Source: Arcobacter sp. (GTDB taxonomy: Bacteria > Campylobacterota > Campylobacteria > Campylobacterales > Arcobacteraceae). Taken from it: a stretch of DNA of 33,335 nt. The first letter of the stretch is position 1; each line of letters opens with the position of its first letter. The notes below the pieces were generated by a model. The model worked only from the letters and a program-made list of their open reading frames with translations. It was not told where the DNA came from and did not search any database. The stretch covers positions 1-33,335 of the forward strand of contig QKDL01000093.1 in assembly GCA_003252105.1 (NCBI GenBank), read 5' to 3'. A program made the position numbers and the translations under genes. Of this stretch, positions 8,289 to 17,320 are shown piece by piece.

Positions 8289-9036
8289 TTTTATTTTAGG
8301 AGCTGTATTTGGCTCTTTTTTAAATGTTTTAATAATAAGACTACCTCAAAACTTATCTTGTGTAAAACCTAGAAGTTATTGTCCTAAATGTAATCATCAA
8401 ATCTCTTGGTATCATAATATACCAATATTTTCATATATATTTTTAAAAGGTAAATGTGCTTATTGTAAGGATAAAATCTCTTCACAATATATAATAGTAG
8501 AGTTTATAACTGCTTTTGTAACTATGGCTTTATTTATGAAACATTCATTGTCTTTAGAATTTTTGTATTCATCAATCTTTTTTTATACTTTGATTGTATT
8601 ATCTTTTATAGATTTTAAATATAAAGCAGTACCTGATTATCTTTTGTTGATAGCTTTTATAATCTCTTTTTTTGTTTCAGAGTATCCTTTAATTGAGATG
8701 TTTAAATATGCATTTTTATTTACAGGGGCATTTGTTATACTAAATTTTTTACTTACATTTTATATTCAAAACATTAAAGCAAAAATAAAAAAAGATGATA
8801 GTTTAAAAGAACAAGAGGCATTAGGTGAAGGTGATATCCCTATTATTGCAGCTATTGCAATTATCCTTGGGATAAAAGGTGGTCTTGTAGCTATATTTTT
8901 ATCAGCATTTTTTGCTATAATACCCTCAATCTATTTTAGTATCATAAAAAAAGATATTCAAACACCATTTATACCCTATCTATCTTTGGGCTTGATAGTC
9001 GAATATTTTTTTAATATCTCAAAGGTTTTTTATTGA
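8275..9036 (+). CDS. Prepilin peptidase / N-methyltransferase (PilD family)
   Basis: This is an A24-family aspartic peptidase of the inner membrane that cleaves and N-methylates type IV prepilins or pseudopilins. The protein of about 253 aa has the N-terminal membrane segment ending in FGSFLNVLIIRLP. Two CxxC pairs (CPKC and CAYC) form the cytoplasmic zinc-binding methyltransferase domain. The catalytic Asp residues lie in LSFIDFKYKAVPD and GEGDIPI (the GxGD motif). Six or more further membrane helices are present. The frame is open from a GTG at 8248, but starting at TTG 8275 gives the usual short N-terminus and has AGAGAGAAG just upstream; the choice is inferred. It overlaps uppS by 14 bases and lptF by 4. 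No pilus gene is in this window. Confidence 0.9.
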   Translation: MEVFSFILGAVFGSFLNVLIIRLPQNLSCVKPRSYCPKCNHQISWYHNIPIFSYIFLKGKCAYCKDKISSQYIIVEFITAFVTMALFMKHSLSLEFLYSSIFFYTLIVLSFIDFKYKAVPDYLLLIAFIISFFVSEYPLIEMFKYAFLFTGAFVILNFLLTFYIQNIKAKIKKDDSLKEQEALGEGDIPIIAAIAIILGIKGGLVAIFLSAFFAIIPSIYFSIIKKDIQTPFIPYLSLGLIVEYFFNISKVFY

Positions 9037-10049
9037 AAGTTAAAGGTTATTTATTAAGTCAATTATCATATACATTTTTTCCTATTTTTCTAGCTTTATA
9101 TTTTATAACATCGATAATTTTTTTAGTAAAAATAGCAGCTTTAACATCTATTATTACTATTGATATAATTGAATTATTTCAATTATATATTTATATAGTA
9201 CCTACAATAATATTTTATACGGCACCAATATCTTTTTTTATTTCACTTGTAATAACTTTGGCAAAACTATCAAATGAATATGAGCTTATAGTGTTAACCT
9301 CTTTTGGTTTAAATCCTATTAAAATTATGAAGATATTTTTCCCTGTAACACTTTATTTAACAGTTGCTTTACTTGTAATATCAATTGGCTTAATTCCTAA
9401 AGCAAAGTTTCTAAATGAACAATTTTTAGACAAAAAAAAAGTAGAAGCAAATTTTAATATAAAAGCTTCTGAGTTTGGGCAAAAATTTGGGGATTGGTTA
9501 ATTTACATAAGTAGTAGAGATGATAAAGTTTATAGTGATATAAAACTTTTTAAAACAGATGGTAAACAAGATGAGTTTATTATGTCAAAAAAAGCCTCTT
9601 TAGAGAATGATAAAGGGGAACTTAGTTTTAAACTTTTTGAAGGTAAAAGTTTTAATATTACAGAAAATGAATTAAATCAAATCGAATATACATCTATGCA
9701 AATAAACGACAATATTGCAAATAGTTCTGATAGATTTTTTGAAACCTCTTTTATATATTGGAAAGATTTACTTTCTCAAGGAAGAGATTTAGATAAGTTT
9801 ACATTTTATATATTAACTTCAATTTTTCCATTGATCTCATTGTTTTTAGTTATCACTTTTGGATATTTCAATCCAAGATATGAAAAAAATAGTGCTGTTA
9901 GTTTTTGTTTGGTTTCTGTTGTTTCTTATTATGTTATTATGAAAATATTTACAGAAAATCTATTTCTTCACTCTTTATATATTGTTCCTATATTATGGAT
10001 TTTTACAACATATATTTTATATAAAAAAAGAGTAAAACCTCAATACTAA
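9033..10049 (+). CDS. LptF/LptG (YjgP/YjgQ) family permease
   Basis: This is an integral membrane subunit of the LptB2FG machine that extracts lipopolysaccharide from the inner membrane. The 338-aa chain has the family layout: three or four N-terminal membrane helices (about 12-35, 52-80, 100-125), a periplasmic beta-jellyroll region (about 130-250), and three C-terminal helices (about 255-330). TAPISFFISLVITLAKLSNEYELIVLTSFG is the conserved second/third helix region with the cytoplasmic coupling segment. The usual E. coli length is 366, so it is slightly short. It starts with TTG overlapping the previous stop codon (TTGA), so translation coupling is likely. LptF rather than LptG is favoured by overall feel only; the partner is not in the window. 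Confidence 0.85.
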   Translation: MKVKGYLLSQLSYTFFPIFLALYFITSIIFLVKIAALTSIITIDIIELFQLYIYIVPTIIFYTAPISFFISLVITLAKLSNEYELIVLTSFGLNPIKIMKIFFPVTLYLTVALLVISIGLIPKAKFLNEQFLDKKKVEANFNIKASEFGQKFGDWLIYISSRDDKVYSDIKLFKTDGKQDEFIMSKKASLENDKGELSFKLFEGKSFNITENELNQIEYTSMQINDNIANSSDRFFETSFIYWKDLLSQGRDLDKFTFYILTSIFPLISLFLVITFGYFNPRYEKNSAVSFCLVSVVSYYVIMKIFTENLFLHSLYIVPILWIFTTYILYKKRVKPQY

Positions 10050-10050
10050 A

Positions 10051-10773
10051 ATGAATGCAAAATTTACAATTGCTTATGATGGAACCAAATTTCAAGGTAG
10101 TCAGACTCAACCAAATGGTTTAGCAGTTGAGGATAGTATTCAAAAAGCTTTTAAATCTTTAAATATAGATACAAAAATAGTATTAAGTGGTAGAACAGAT
10201 AGGGATGTGCATGCTACAGGGCAAGTTTTTAATTGTATTTTGCCATCATATTGGAGTGATTTTAAAAAATTAAAAAAGATTTTAAATAAACATCTTCCTT
10301 TACAAATCAGAATCAAAAATATACAAATAGTAGATGATAACTTTCATGCTAGATTCTCAGCTAAAAAAAGAGTTTATAGATATTTAGTTACAAATAAAAA
10401 ATTGAGTGCTTTTAATTGCAATTATCTTTCTTATTCAAAAAATATAGATGAAGAAAAAATCAATGAAGCAATAAAACTATTTATAGGAAAACATGACTTT
10501 GAATATTTTCATAAAACAGGAAGTGACAAAGAAAATACAGTAAGAGAAGTTTTTGATACAAAATTTTATAAATATAAAGATATCTATGTATTTAAATTTA
10601 CAGCAAATTCATATCTTCGTTCGCAAATTAGACTTATGGTTGGTGCTTTATTGGCTGTAAATGATAATAAGTTGAGTACAGAAGATTTGAAACTACAAAT
10701 TGACAAAAAGAAAAGATTTGTCAAAACTCCTGCAAGTGCTTATGGCTTATATTTAGCGAAGGTATTTTACTAA
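10051..10773 (+). CDS. truA: tRNA pseudouridine(38-40) synthase TruA
   Basis: TruA converts uridines 38-40 of the anticodon stem to pseudouridine. The 240-aa protein opens with KFTIAYDGTKFQGSQTQPN, the conserved substrate-binding strand. It has the catalytic Asp (D50) in SGRTDRDVHATGQV; the family consensus is GRTDAGVHA, so AG is replaced by RD next to the catalytic residue. FHARFSAKKRVYRY and FKFTANSYLRSQIRLMVGAL are the other signature blocks. One base separates it from the lptF-type gene, and its TAA overlaps the ATG of the following histidine kinase (TAATG). Confident call from motifs and length. Confidence 0.95.
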   Translation: MNAKFTIAYDGTKFQGSQTQPNGLAVEDSIQKAFKSLNIDTKIVLSGRTDRDVHATGQVFNCILPSYWSDFKKLKKILNKHLPLQIRIKNIQIVDDNFHARFSAKKRVYRYLVTNKKLSAFNCNYLSYSKNIDEEKINEAIKLFIGKHDFEYFHKTGSDKENTVREVFDTKFYKYKDIYVFKFTANSYLRSQIRLMVGALLAVNDNKLSTEDLKLQIDKKKRFVKTPASAYGLYLAKVFY

Positions 10774-13343
10774 TGTTAAAAAAAAGAAGGTTTTATACAT
10801 TACAAGATATAAAAAAACATATTGTATATACTCCTTTAATATTTATTTTTTTTATTGCAATAATCTCTATTTTTGTAATTGGTTTTATTCAAAATTTTCA
10901 GAAAAACAATGAAATAAAACTTTATAAACAAAAAAATGAGTTTATAAAAAAAGATATTTTAGATAAATATATCCTTGATGTTAAATTCAATGCAAGTGCT
11001 TCTTTCGATAAAAATGAAAAAGTTTTAAATAACTCTGTAATCTCAATAGTTGGTTTGATAGAAAACTCTCCTTCACAATTGAGTTTAGAATACGTAATTG
11101 AAAAGATTAAAGAGTTAGAGGAAAAAAACAATTTAGATTTTGTGATGTTTGATAAAATAGATTATAAAGTCTTATATGGTCAAAAAAGTATTGATTATTT
11201 ACAAATTATGACTAACTCTAGAATTGAATCAAAAAAATTTAAACACCATATGTTAAAAAGTATTGCTTATGTTAGTGATGATGATCTAATCTATTGGCTT
11301 GATAATCAAAAAAGAAAAATTAGGCTAAGTTATTTTAAGAATATTAAAATTAATAGATGGTTTATTGGGGCTTTTTCAAGAATTGATGATATGAAACTTT
11401 TAACAAAAGATTCTATTTTAAACTCTATAGAGCAAAAAGGTAAATATTATGAAAATAGTCATTTTTGGTTTTATGATTATGCTTCTAAAACAGTTTTCAA
11501 CTACTTTAATAAAGCTCAGAATCTAAGTGTAAAAGATATTTTAGCAAAGGATAATACTGCTTATGCAAATAAAATATTAGTAGATTATATAAACAATGAA
11601 AAAAAACTTGATGATGTTTATGATTTTAATAAATACAATTTTCTAGTTGCAATAAAAAGTTATGATGTAGAAAAAGAGGTTGAAAAATTAGATAATAAAT
11701 ATACAAAAGATTTTAATATAGCAGTTTCTATTGTTGTTTTATTTTCTATGCTTTTGATTATTGCCTCAACTATATTTTCTAAATTTATTAATACAATTTT
11801 TTATCGATATAACAAAAGACTTGAAACAAAAAACAAGATGTATAAAAAGTGGAAAGATAGATATGAATTAGCTATTATTGCCTCAAATGATGGATTATGG
11901 GATATTGATTTAGAAACAAACGAAATATATTTTTCAAAACAATGGCTTAATATGTTTGGTTATGAAAGGTCAGAAATAAAAAATCTAAATGGCTGGCTTA
12001 ATCTAATCCATCCAGAGGATAAAAATACAGTTGAAAAAAAATTACAAAAACATTTTAAGGGAGATAGCTCCCATTTTATTTGTGAATATAGAATAAGAGA
12101 TAAAAAAAATAGATACAAATGGATATTAGTTAGAGGAAAAGTTTTTGAAGATGAAAACTCATCAAAAAGAAGAATGTTGATGATGTCTATGGATATTCAA
12201 GAAAGAAAAAGATTAATAAAAGAGTTACAATATGTTGATTTGTTAGTTGAGTATGGAAGAATTGTAATTTTTAAATGGAAAAATGATTTAAACTTAACCT
12301 TAGACTATGTTTCAAAAAGTATAAACTCTTATGGTTATAGTGTAGAAGAGTTTGAAACTCAAAAAATAAAATATTTTGATTTTGTTCATAAAGATGATAT
12401 TCCAGAACTATTAAATCAAATAAAAATAGCTATTAAAAATAAAGAAAAATCTTTTACTCATATATATAGGGTAAAAGATAAAAATAGTTCATTAAGATGG
12501 GTATTTAATAGAACAATATTTTTAAAAGATGATTTTGGAAATATTACACATTTATATGGATATATAAATGATATTACCCAAATGAAAATTAATGAACAAG
12601 AGTTAAAAGATAAGATAAAACAAGAGGTATCAAAAAATATTGAAAAAGATAGATTGATAATACATCAAAGTAAACTAGCAGCAATGGGTGAGATGCTAGG
12701 GAGTATTGCTCATCAATGGAGACAACCTTTAAATAATATAAATCTTTTAACATATCTAATAAGAGATAATTTTGATAATTTTACAAAAGAGGATATAAAA
12801 TCTACTACTGCTGATATTACAAGACAGATTAACTATATGTCTCAAACTATTGATGATTTTAGGAATTTTTATCAACCAGATAAAGATAAAGTAAAGTTTG
12901 ATATAAAAGAAGCTTTTGAATCAAGTGCAATAATAGCAAGTACACAATTTGAAAAAAATGATATTAGTATAGATATTCAAGGTGATGATGTTGAAATAGT
13001 TAGTTTTAAAAATGAGTTTCAACAAGTTATTTTAAATATATTCAATAACGCAATTGATGCCGCAATTTTGAAAAAAAGCAAAGAGGATTTTAAGCCTTTG
13101 ATTGAAGTAAAAATTAAAAAAGAGAATAAGATAGTTATAACTATAATGAATAATTGTGGAAAAGCAACAAATGAAGTTTTAGACAGAATGTTTGAACCAT
13201 ATTTTACTACAAAGTTCGAAAATCAAGGTACAGGAATTGGTCTATATATGGCAAAAACAATTATTGAAAAGAATATGAATGGTAGCATTGATGCACAAAA
13301 TTATGGTGATGGAGTAATATTTACCATTAATTTACCACTTTAA
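10773..13343 (+). CDS. Membrane PAS-PAS sensor histidine kinase (HK1), degenerate G1 box
   Basis: This 856-aa sensor kinase has TM1 at about 19-39, an extracytoplasmic sensor of about 270 residues (Cache-like by size and position), and TM2 at about 313-338. Two PAS/PAC modules follow (about 360-475 and 490-607), ending in SMDIQERKR and YINDITQMK. The dimerisation H-box is AAMGEMLGSIAHQWRQPL with phospho-acceptor H647. The ATPase domain has N-box NEFQQVILNIFNNAIDAA and G2 GTGIGLYMAK (about 819-828). The G1 box, normally DNGGGI, reads NNCGKA (793-798), losing the adenine-contacting Asp and key glycines. The stimulus is unknown. Its start overlaps the truA stop; RR1 follows 48 bases downstream and is the presumed partner. 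Confidence 0.92.
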   Translation: MLKKRRFYTLQDIKKHIVYTPLIFIFFIAIISIFVIGFIQNFQKNNEIKLYKQKNEFIKKDILDKYILDVKFNASASFDKNEKVLNNSVISIVGLIENSPSQLSLEYVIEKIKELEEKNNLDFVMFDKIDYKVLYGQKSIDYLQIMTNSRIESKKFKHHMLKSIAYVSDDDLIYWLDNQKRKIRLSYFKNIKINRWFIGAFSRIDDMKLLTKDSILNSIEQKGKYYENSHFWFYDYASKTVFNYFNKAQNLSVKDILAKDNTAYANKILVDYINNEKKLDDVYDFNKYNFLVAIKSYDVEKEVEKLDNKYTKDFNIAVSIVVLFSMLLIIASTIFSKFINTIFYRYNKRLETKNKMYKKWKDRYELAIIASNDGLWDIDLETNEIYFSKQWLNMFGYERSEIKNLNGWLNLIHPEDKNTVEKKLQKHFKGDSSHFICEYRIRDKKNRYKWILVRGKVFEDENSSKRRMLMMSMDIQERKRLIKELQYVDLLVEYGRIVIFKWKNDLNLTLDYVSKSINSYGYSVEEFETQKIKYFDFVHKDDIPELLNQIKIAIKNKEKSFTHIYRVKDKNSSLRWVFNRTIFLKDDFGNITHLYGYINDITQMKINEQELKDKIKQEVSKNIEKDRLIIHQSKLAAMGEMLGSIAHQWRQPLNNINLLTYLIRDNFDNFTKEDIKSTTADITRQINYMSQTIDDFRNFYQPDKDKVKFDIKEAFESSAIIASTQFEKNDISIDIQGDDVEIVSFKNEFQQVILNIFNNAIDAAILKKSKEDFKPLIEVKIKKENKIVITIMNNCGKATNEVLDRMFEPYFTTKFENQGTGIGLYMAKTIIEKNMNGSIDAQNYGDGVIFTINLPL

Positions 13344-13357
13344 AAAAACTTTTTTGT

Positions 13358-13363
13358 TATAAT
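13358..13363 (+). promoter_or_regulatory. Extended -10 promoter of RR1
   Basis: TGT-TATAAT (13355-13363) lies in the 48-base gap between HK1 and RR1. It fits an extended -10 promoter with a start near 13370, so the regulator can be made independently of the long upstream operon. Confidence 0.5.
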
Positions 13364-13391
13364 CAAAAACTAAATTAAATGGGAAAATGGC

Positions 13392-14111
13392 ATGAAGAAA
13401 TATATTACTAGAGTTTTACTTGTAGAAGATGAAGATGTAGCAAGAAAAACACTCTCTTTTTATCTAAATACAATTTTTGATGAGGTAGTAACTGCTTGTG
13501 ATGGAAATGAAGCAAGTATGATTTATAAAAAAAACTTCGATGAAAATAAGAGCTTTGATTTGGTTTTGACTGATCTTAAAATGCCAAATAAAGATGGTAT
13601 TACTATGATTGATGAGATTAGAGAATTGGTTCCAAACCAAAGATTTATAATCGTTAGTGCTCATAAAAATGAAGATGATTTACTAAAACTCATTAATCTA
13701 AGAGTTCTTGGATATTTTGTAAAACCTTTGAATATTGACAATATGATGGAGATGTTAAAAAAGGCAAAAGATGAAGTCTTAGAGGATAATCTTGGTACTA
13801 AAAAAGAGGAAAATTTAGTAACTTTAAATAGTAAGTACACTTACGATAGAGTAAACAATAAACTATATTGTGAACAAAATATTGTTAAACTATCAAAAAA
13901 AGAGTTAGATATTTTAATGGTATTGATGGATAATCTAGGAGAAGTTGTTCCTGTAGAAAAATTTAAAGAGATAGTTTGGAACGATATCAATACAAATGAT
14001 TCAGCTTTTAGAACAGTAATGAAAAGATTAAAAGATAAAATAAAAGAGGATGATTTTATTATTTCCCATAAAGGGTTTGGATATATAATAGAAAAAAGAT
14101 TAGATATCTAA
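13392..14111 (+). CDS. OmpR-type response regulator (RR1)
   Basis: This 239-aa two-domain regulator has a receiver domain (about 7-125) with acidic pocket E12/D13, phosphorylation site D61 in LVLTDLKMP, and conserved Lys K111 in GYFVKPL. A winged-helix DNA-binding domain follows (about 145-237) with LSKKELDILMVLMDN, AFRTVMKRLKDKI and the wing HKGFGYIIE. It sits directly downstream of HK1, which it most likely serves. It is convergent with the TAXI-TRAP operon and shares a bidirectional terminator with it. GGGAAAATGGC before the ATG supplies a moderate ribosome site. Target genes are unknown; the neighbouring transporter is a guess. Confidence 0.93.
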   Translation: MKKYITRVLLVEDEDVARKTLSFYLNTIFDEVVTACDGNEASMIYKKNFDENKSFDLVLTDLKMPNKDGITMIDEIRELVPNQRFIIVSAHKNEDDLLKLINLRVLGYFVKPLNIDNMMEMLKKAKDEVLEDNLGTKKEENLVTLNSKYTYDRVNNKLYCEQNIVKLSKKELDILMVLMDNLGEVVPVEKFKEIVWNDINTNDSAFRTVMKRLKDKIKEDDFIISHKGFGYIIEKRLDI

Positions 14112-14112
14112 A

Positions 14113-14144
14113 GTATAAAAAAGCGCTTTAACGCTTTTTTATAC
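14113..14144. terminator. Bidirectional terminator between RR1 and TRAP permease
   Basis: A perfect 13-bp inverted repeat (14113-14125 and 14132-14144) with a six-base loop has A-tracts and T-tracts in the arms, and a further TTTTT after it on the plus strand. It serves both convergent genes. The TAA of the minus-strand permease (14139-14141) lies inside the stem. Confidence 0.85.
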
Positions 14145-16244
14145 GGTTTTTAACACTTTACCTTTTGACTTTTGAAGAAAATACATTCCTGCAAATATCG
14201 CAATACCTATCAAATAAGAAACATAATGATTTGGAATTCCTAAGTGTGTTTCCATAACTTTTGGTAAAAACATAAATGGAACAATAGCTAAGAAAATAAA
14301 TCTTTCAATAACATTTGCTTTTGCTACAAAATAACCTTGTGTAAAACAAGAGAATGCCATCATTCCTATAAATGCTGTTACAAAAATTACAGCTATTTCA
14401 AATGGATTAGTTATCCATACCCAACCTTTAGGATCTGCAGGATTTAGAGGGTTTACTTCCGAAATAAGTAAAAGTTCTGGATTGAAAAAGAACATAAAAG
14501 GAAGTATTGCTGTTCTAATATCATATTTAAATCCTTGAATACCAGTTTTAATTGGGTCTGCTTTTGCAATACCTGCTGCGGCATAAGCTGCAAGTCCAAC
14601 AGGTGGGGTGTCATCAGCTAAAATACCAAAATAAAATACAAACAAGTGAGCTGCAATAGCTGGAATTAAGAATCCATTATCTTGAGCTAATATTAAAATA
14701 ACTGGTGCTGTTAATGATGCCATAACAATATAATTAGCAGTTGTTGGTAAACCCATTCCAAGAACTAATGAAATAACCCCTGCTAATATAAGGATAATAA
14801 AAATATTACCATTTGATAAAGTTTCTATTACATCTAATAAAACTTGCCCAAGTCCAGTTAAAGTAATTGATCCAACAACAATACCAGCAAGTGCAGTTGC
14901 TACAGCAATTGGAATCATATTTTTAGCTCCACTAATCATACCTGCAAGTATATCAACAAAACCAGAAAGTAAAATATCTTTTGTGATTTTTTCTTTTGCT
15001 AAAAAGGCTCTAAATGGGTGTTGTACAACCATAAGAAGCATTAAAAGCATAATTGCATTAAATGCAGCACTTGCAGCACTCTCTCTTAACACCATTAAAG
15101 TATACAATAAAAAGAAAATTGGAACTAAATAGTGTATCCCTTTTATAAAAGTTTGGAATTTTGGAGGTATATCCTCTGCATTCATACCTTTTAAACCTAG
15201 TTTTAAAGCTTCTAAGTGAACTATATAAAATAGTGCAAAATAAGAAACAAATGCCGGAATAAAGGCTGCAAATATTACATCAGTATAAGCTAAACCTAAA
15301 AACTCTGCAATGATAAATGCAGCAGCACCCATAACAGGTGGCATAAGTTGACCATTTGTTGAGGCTGCAACTTCAACTGCTCCTGCTTGTTCTGGTCTAA
15401 ATCCAGTACGTTTCATAAGAGGAATTGTGAAGGTTCCCGTTGTAACAGTATTTGCAATAGATGAACCACTCATAATTCCAGTAAATCCAGAAGCTACAAC
15501 AGAAGCTTTTGCAGGTCCTCCTCTAAATCTTCCAAGTAGTGCAAATGCAAGATTTATAAAATATTCTCCAGCTCCTGCTTTATCTAAAAGAGAACCAAAA
15601 AGTACAAATAAAAATACAAAACCAGTTGATACCCCTAATGGTACACCAAATATCCCTTCTGTAGTTAAAAACATATGCCCTGCAAGTTTATTTAAACTAG
15701 CTCCCTTATGAATAATAAGTTCAGGCATATATGGTCCTAAGATATCATAAGCAATAAATACAATTGCAATAATAGATAAAGCAATACCTAATACTCTTCT
15801 TCCTGCTTCAAGTAAGATTACAATACCAATTAGGGCAACAATAATATCTATATTTGTATAATCACCTGGTCTTAAGGCCAAATCCTCAAAGAAAAAGGCA
15901 ATATATCCAGCAGTACACATTCCAATAAAGGAGAAGGTATATCCAAACCATCTAATTTTTGATAAAAAATATTCTCTTCTCATCATTGGGTAAATCATAA
16001 ATGCTAATAATAAAGCAAATGATAAGTGAATAGATCTTGAGATAGTTGAGTTTGTCGGTTCAATAACAATATATAATTGAAATAAAGACCAAAGTAGTGC
16101 AATTGTTGAGATTATCCAAAACTCATAATGCTCTTTTCCAAAAACCCTTTGCCCTTCTAATTCATTAAGGACCTTTCTTGATTCTTCAGCCTGTTCCTCT
16201 TCGAGTTCGTCTAGTGTGTGTGGTTTTTCTTCATAAATTTTCAT
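14139..16244 (-). CDS. TRAP transporter fused permease DctQM (TAXI type)
   Basis: This 701-aa inner-membrane protein fuses the small (DctQ-like, four-helix) and large (DctM-like, twelve-helix) TRAP permease subunits, the 4TM/12TM arrangement typical of TAXI systems. The N-terminal about 60 residues are cytoplasmic and acidic. Helices then start at about 43, and the DctM part has GFTGIMSGSSIANTVTTGTFTIPLMKRTGF, VEVAASTNGQLMPPVMGAAAFI and MGLPTTANYIVMASLTAPVI, strongly conserved transport-domain loops. A second DDTPPVGLAAYAAAGIA block lies near 550. Transport is driven by an ion gradient, with the substrate delivered by the binding protein encoded upstream. The substrate is unknown, probably an organic acid or amino acid. 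An RNA hairpin separates the two genes. Confidence 0.93.
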   Translation of the reverse strand: MKIYEEKPHTLDELEEEQAEESRKVLNELEGQRVFGKEHYEFWIISTIALLWSLFQLYIVIEPTNSTISRSIHLSFALLLAFMIYPMMRREYFLSKIRWFGYTFSFIGMCTAGYIAFFFEDLALRPGDYTNIDIIVALIGIVILLEAGRRVLGIALSIIAIVFIAYDILGPYMPELIIHKGASLNKLAGHMFLTTEGIFGVPLGVSTGFVFLFVLFGSLLDKAGAGEYFINLAFALLGRFRGGPAKASVVASGFTGIMSGSSIANTVTTGTFTIPLMKRTGFRPEQAGAVEVAASTNGQLMPPVMGAAAFIIAEFLGLAYTDVIFAAFIPAFVSYFALFYIVHLEALKLGLKGMNAEDIPPKFQTFIKGIHYLVPIFFLLYTLMVLRESAASAAFNAIMLLMLLMVVQHPFRAFLAKEKITKDILLSGFVDILAGMISGAKNMIPIAVATALAGIVVGSITLTGLGQVLLDVIETLSNGNIFIILILAGVISLVLGMGLPTTANYIVMASLTAPVILILAQDNGFLIPAIAAHLFVFYFGILADDTPPVGLAAYAAAGIAKADPIKTGIQGFKYDIRTAILPFMFFFNPELLLISEVNPLNPADPKGWVWITNPFEIAVIFVTAFIGMMAFSCFTQGYFVAKANVIERFIFLAIVPFMFLPKVMETHLGIPNHYVSYLIGIAIFAGMYFLQKSKGKVLKTV

Positions 16245-16308
16245 GGTAGTTCCTTATGAATTTTATTATATGTAATTTAGAAAGATAAATCATACATAAT
16301 AAAATGAT

Positions 16309-16334
16309 AATTCAAAGGCAAAAGCCTTTGAATT
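16309..16334 (-). terminator. Intercistronic hairpin between TAXI binding protein and permease
   Basis: A perfect 11-bp inverted repeat (16309-16319 and 16324-16334) with a four-base loop sits eight bases after the binding-protein stop codon. No long T-run follows, so partial termination or protection of the upstream mRNA is more likely than full termination. This would favour an excess of binding protein over permease. Confidence 0.6.
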
Positions 16335-16341
16335 GACTAGA

Positions 16342-17286
16342 TTATAATAATCCAGCTTCTTTAAAATATTTTTTAGCACCTTCATGTAAAGGAGCACTTA
16401 AACCATCAAGTAATGATTCTTTAGTAATATTTGCATATGCAGGGTGTAGCTTTTTGAAATCATCAAAGTTTTCTAAAATAGCTTTTACTAATGTATATAC
16501 TGCTTTATCACTAACATCTGTACTAGATACTAAAACAGCTTTTACCCCAAATGTAGGAACAGGAGTATCAACACCTTTATAAATACCTGCAGGAACATCT
16601 GCTTGTGCAAAGTATGGGTTTGCTTTAACAAATGCATCTACTTTTGGTCCATTAATAGGTGTAATTGCAACATCTACTGAATTTGAAGCATCTTTGATAT
16701 TTGCAGTTGGATGTCCAACCATATAGAAATATCCATCAATTTTATTATCTCTTAATGCATCAGGAGCTTCACCAGCTTTTAATACACCAGCAAATGCTAA
16801 ATCATCTTTACTCATACCGATTGCTTTAAATAATGCTAATGCAGTAGCTTCATTTCCAGAACCAGGATTTCCAAGATTGATTCTTTTGTCTTTTACATCC
16901 ATGATACTTTTAATTCCAGCTTCTTTTCTTGTAACTAATGTAAATAGTTCTGGATAGATAGCCATAACTGATCTTAATTTTTTAACAGGTTCACCTTCAA
17001 ACTTTTTTTGTCCATTTGCTGCTTGGTAAACAACATCTGATTGAGCAATACCAAAATCAAGTTCACCATTTTTGATTGTATTAATATTGTATACAGAACC
17101 ACCAGTTGATTCAACAGAACATCTGATCTTTGATTCTTTTTTGTATTTGTTAACAAGTCTACAAACTGCTCCACCAGTTGGGTAATAAGTTCCAGTTACA
17201 CTTCCTGTACCAATTGTAATAAACTCTGCTGCAAATGCAGGTATAGTTAATGCTGTCGCAAGTACAGCTGTTGCAATTCTCTTCAT
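16342..17286 (-). CDS. TAXI-family TRAP solute-binding protein
   Basis: This 314-aa periplasmic protein captures the substrate for the TRAP permease encoded downstream. A Sec signal peptide (MKRIATAVLATALTIPAFAA, about 20 residues) is followed by ITIGTGSVTGTYYPTGGAVC, the signature of the TAXI (TRAP-associated extracytoplasmic immunogenic) family. Next come CSVESTGGSVYNINTIKNGELDFGIAQSDV, and then KRINLGNPGSGNEATALALFKAIGM. Two mature-part Cys residues (about 42 and 57) could form a disulfide. A strong AAGGAGAG ribosome site lies six bases before the ATG. It is transcribed divergently from hrcA across a 233-base region containing palindromes. TAXI substrates differ among species, so none is assigned. 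Confidence 0.93.
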   Translation of the reverse strand: MKRIATAVLATALTIPAFAAEFITIGTGSVTGTYYPTGGAVCRLVNKYKKESKIRCSVESTGGSVYNINTIKNGELDFGIAQSDVVYQAANGQKKFEGEPVKKLRSVMAIYPELFTLVTRKEAGIKSIMDVKDKRINLGNPGSGNEATALALFKAIGMSKDDLAFAGVLKAGEAPDALRDNKIDGYFYMVGHPTANIKDASNSVDVAITPINGPKVDAFVKANPYFAQADVPAGIYKGVDTPVPTFGVKAVLVSSTDVSDKAVYTLVKAILENFDDFKKLHPAYANITKESLLDGLSAPLHEGAKKYFKEAGLL

Positions 17287-17320
17287 CTTCTCTCCTTTTA
17301 GATTAATAATGATAAATGAA

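Noticed and set aside
15427-15711. 94-codon open frame antisense to the TRAP permease
   Set aside because: Shadow frame with Pro/Thr-rich noise and no ribosome site.
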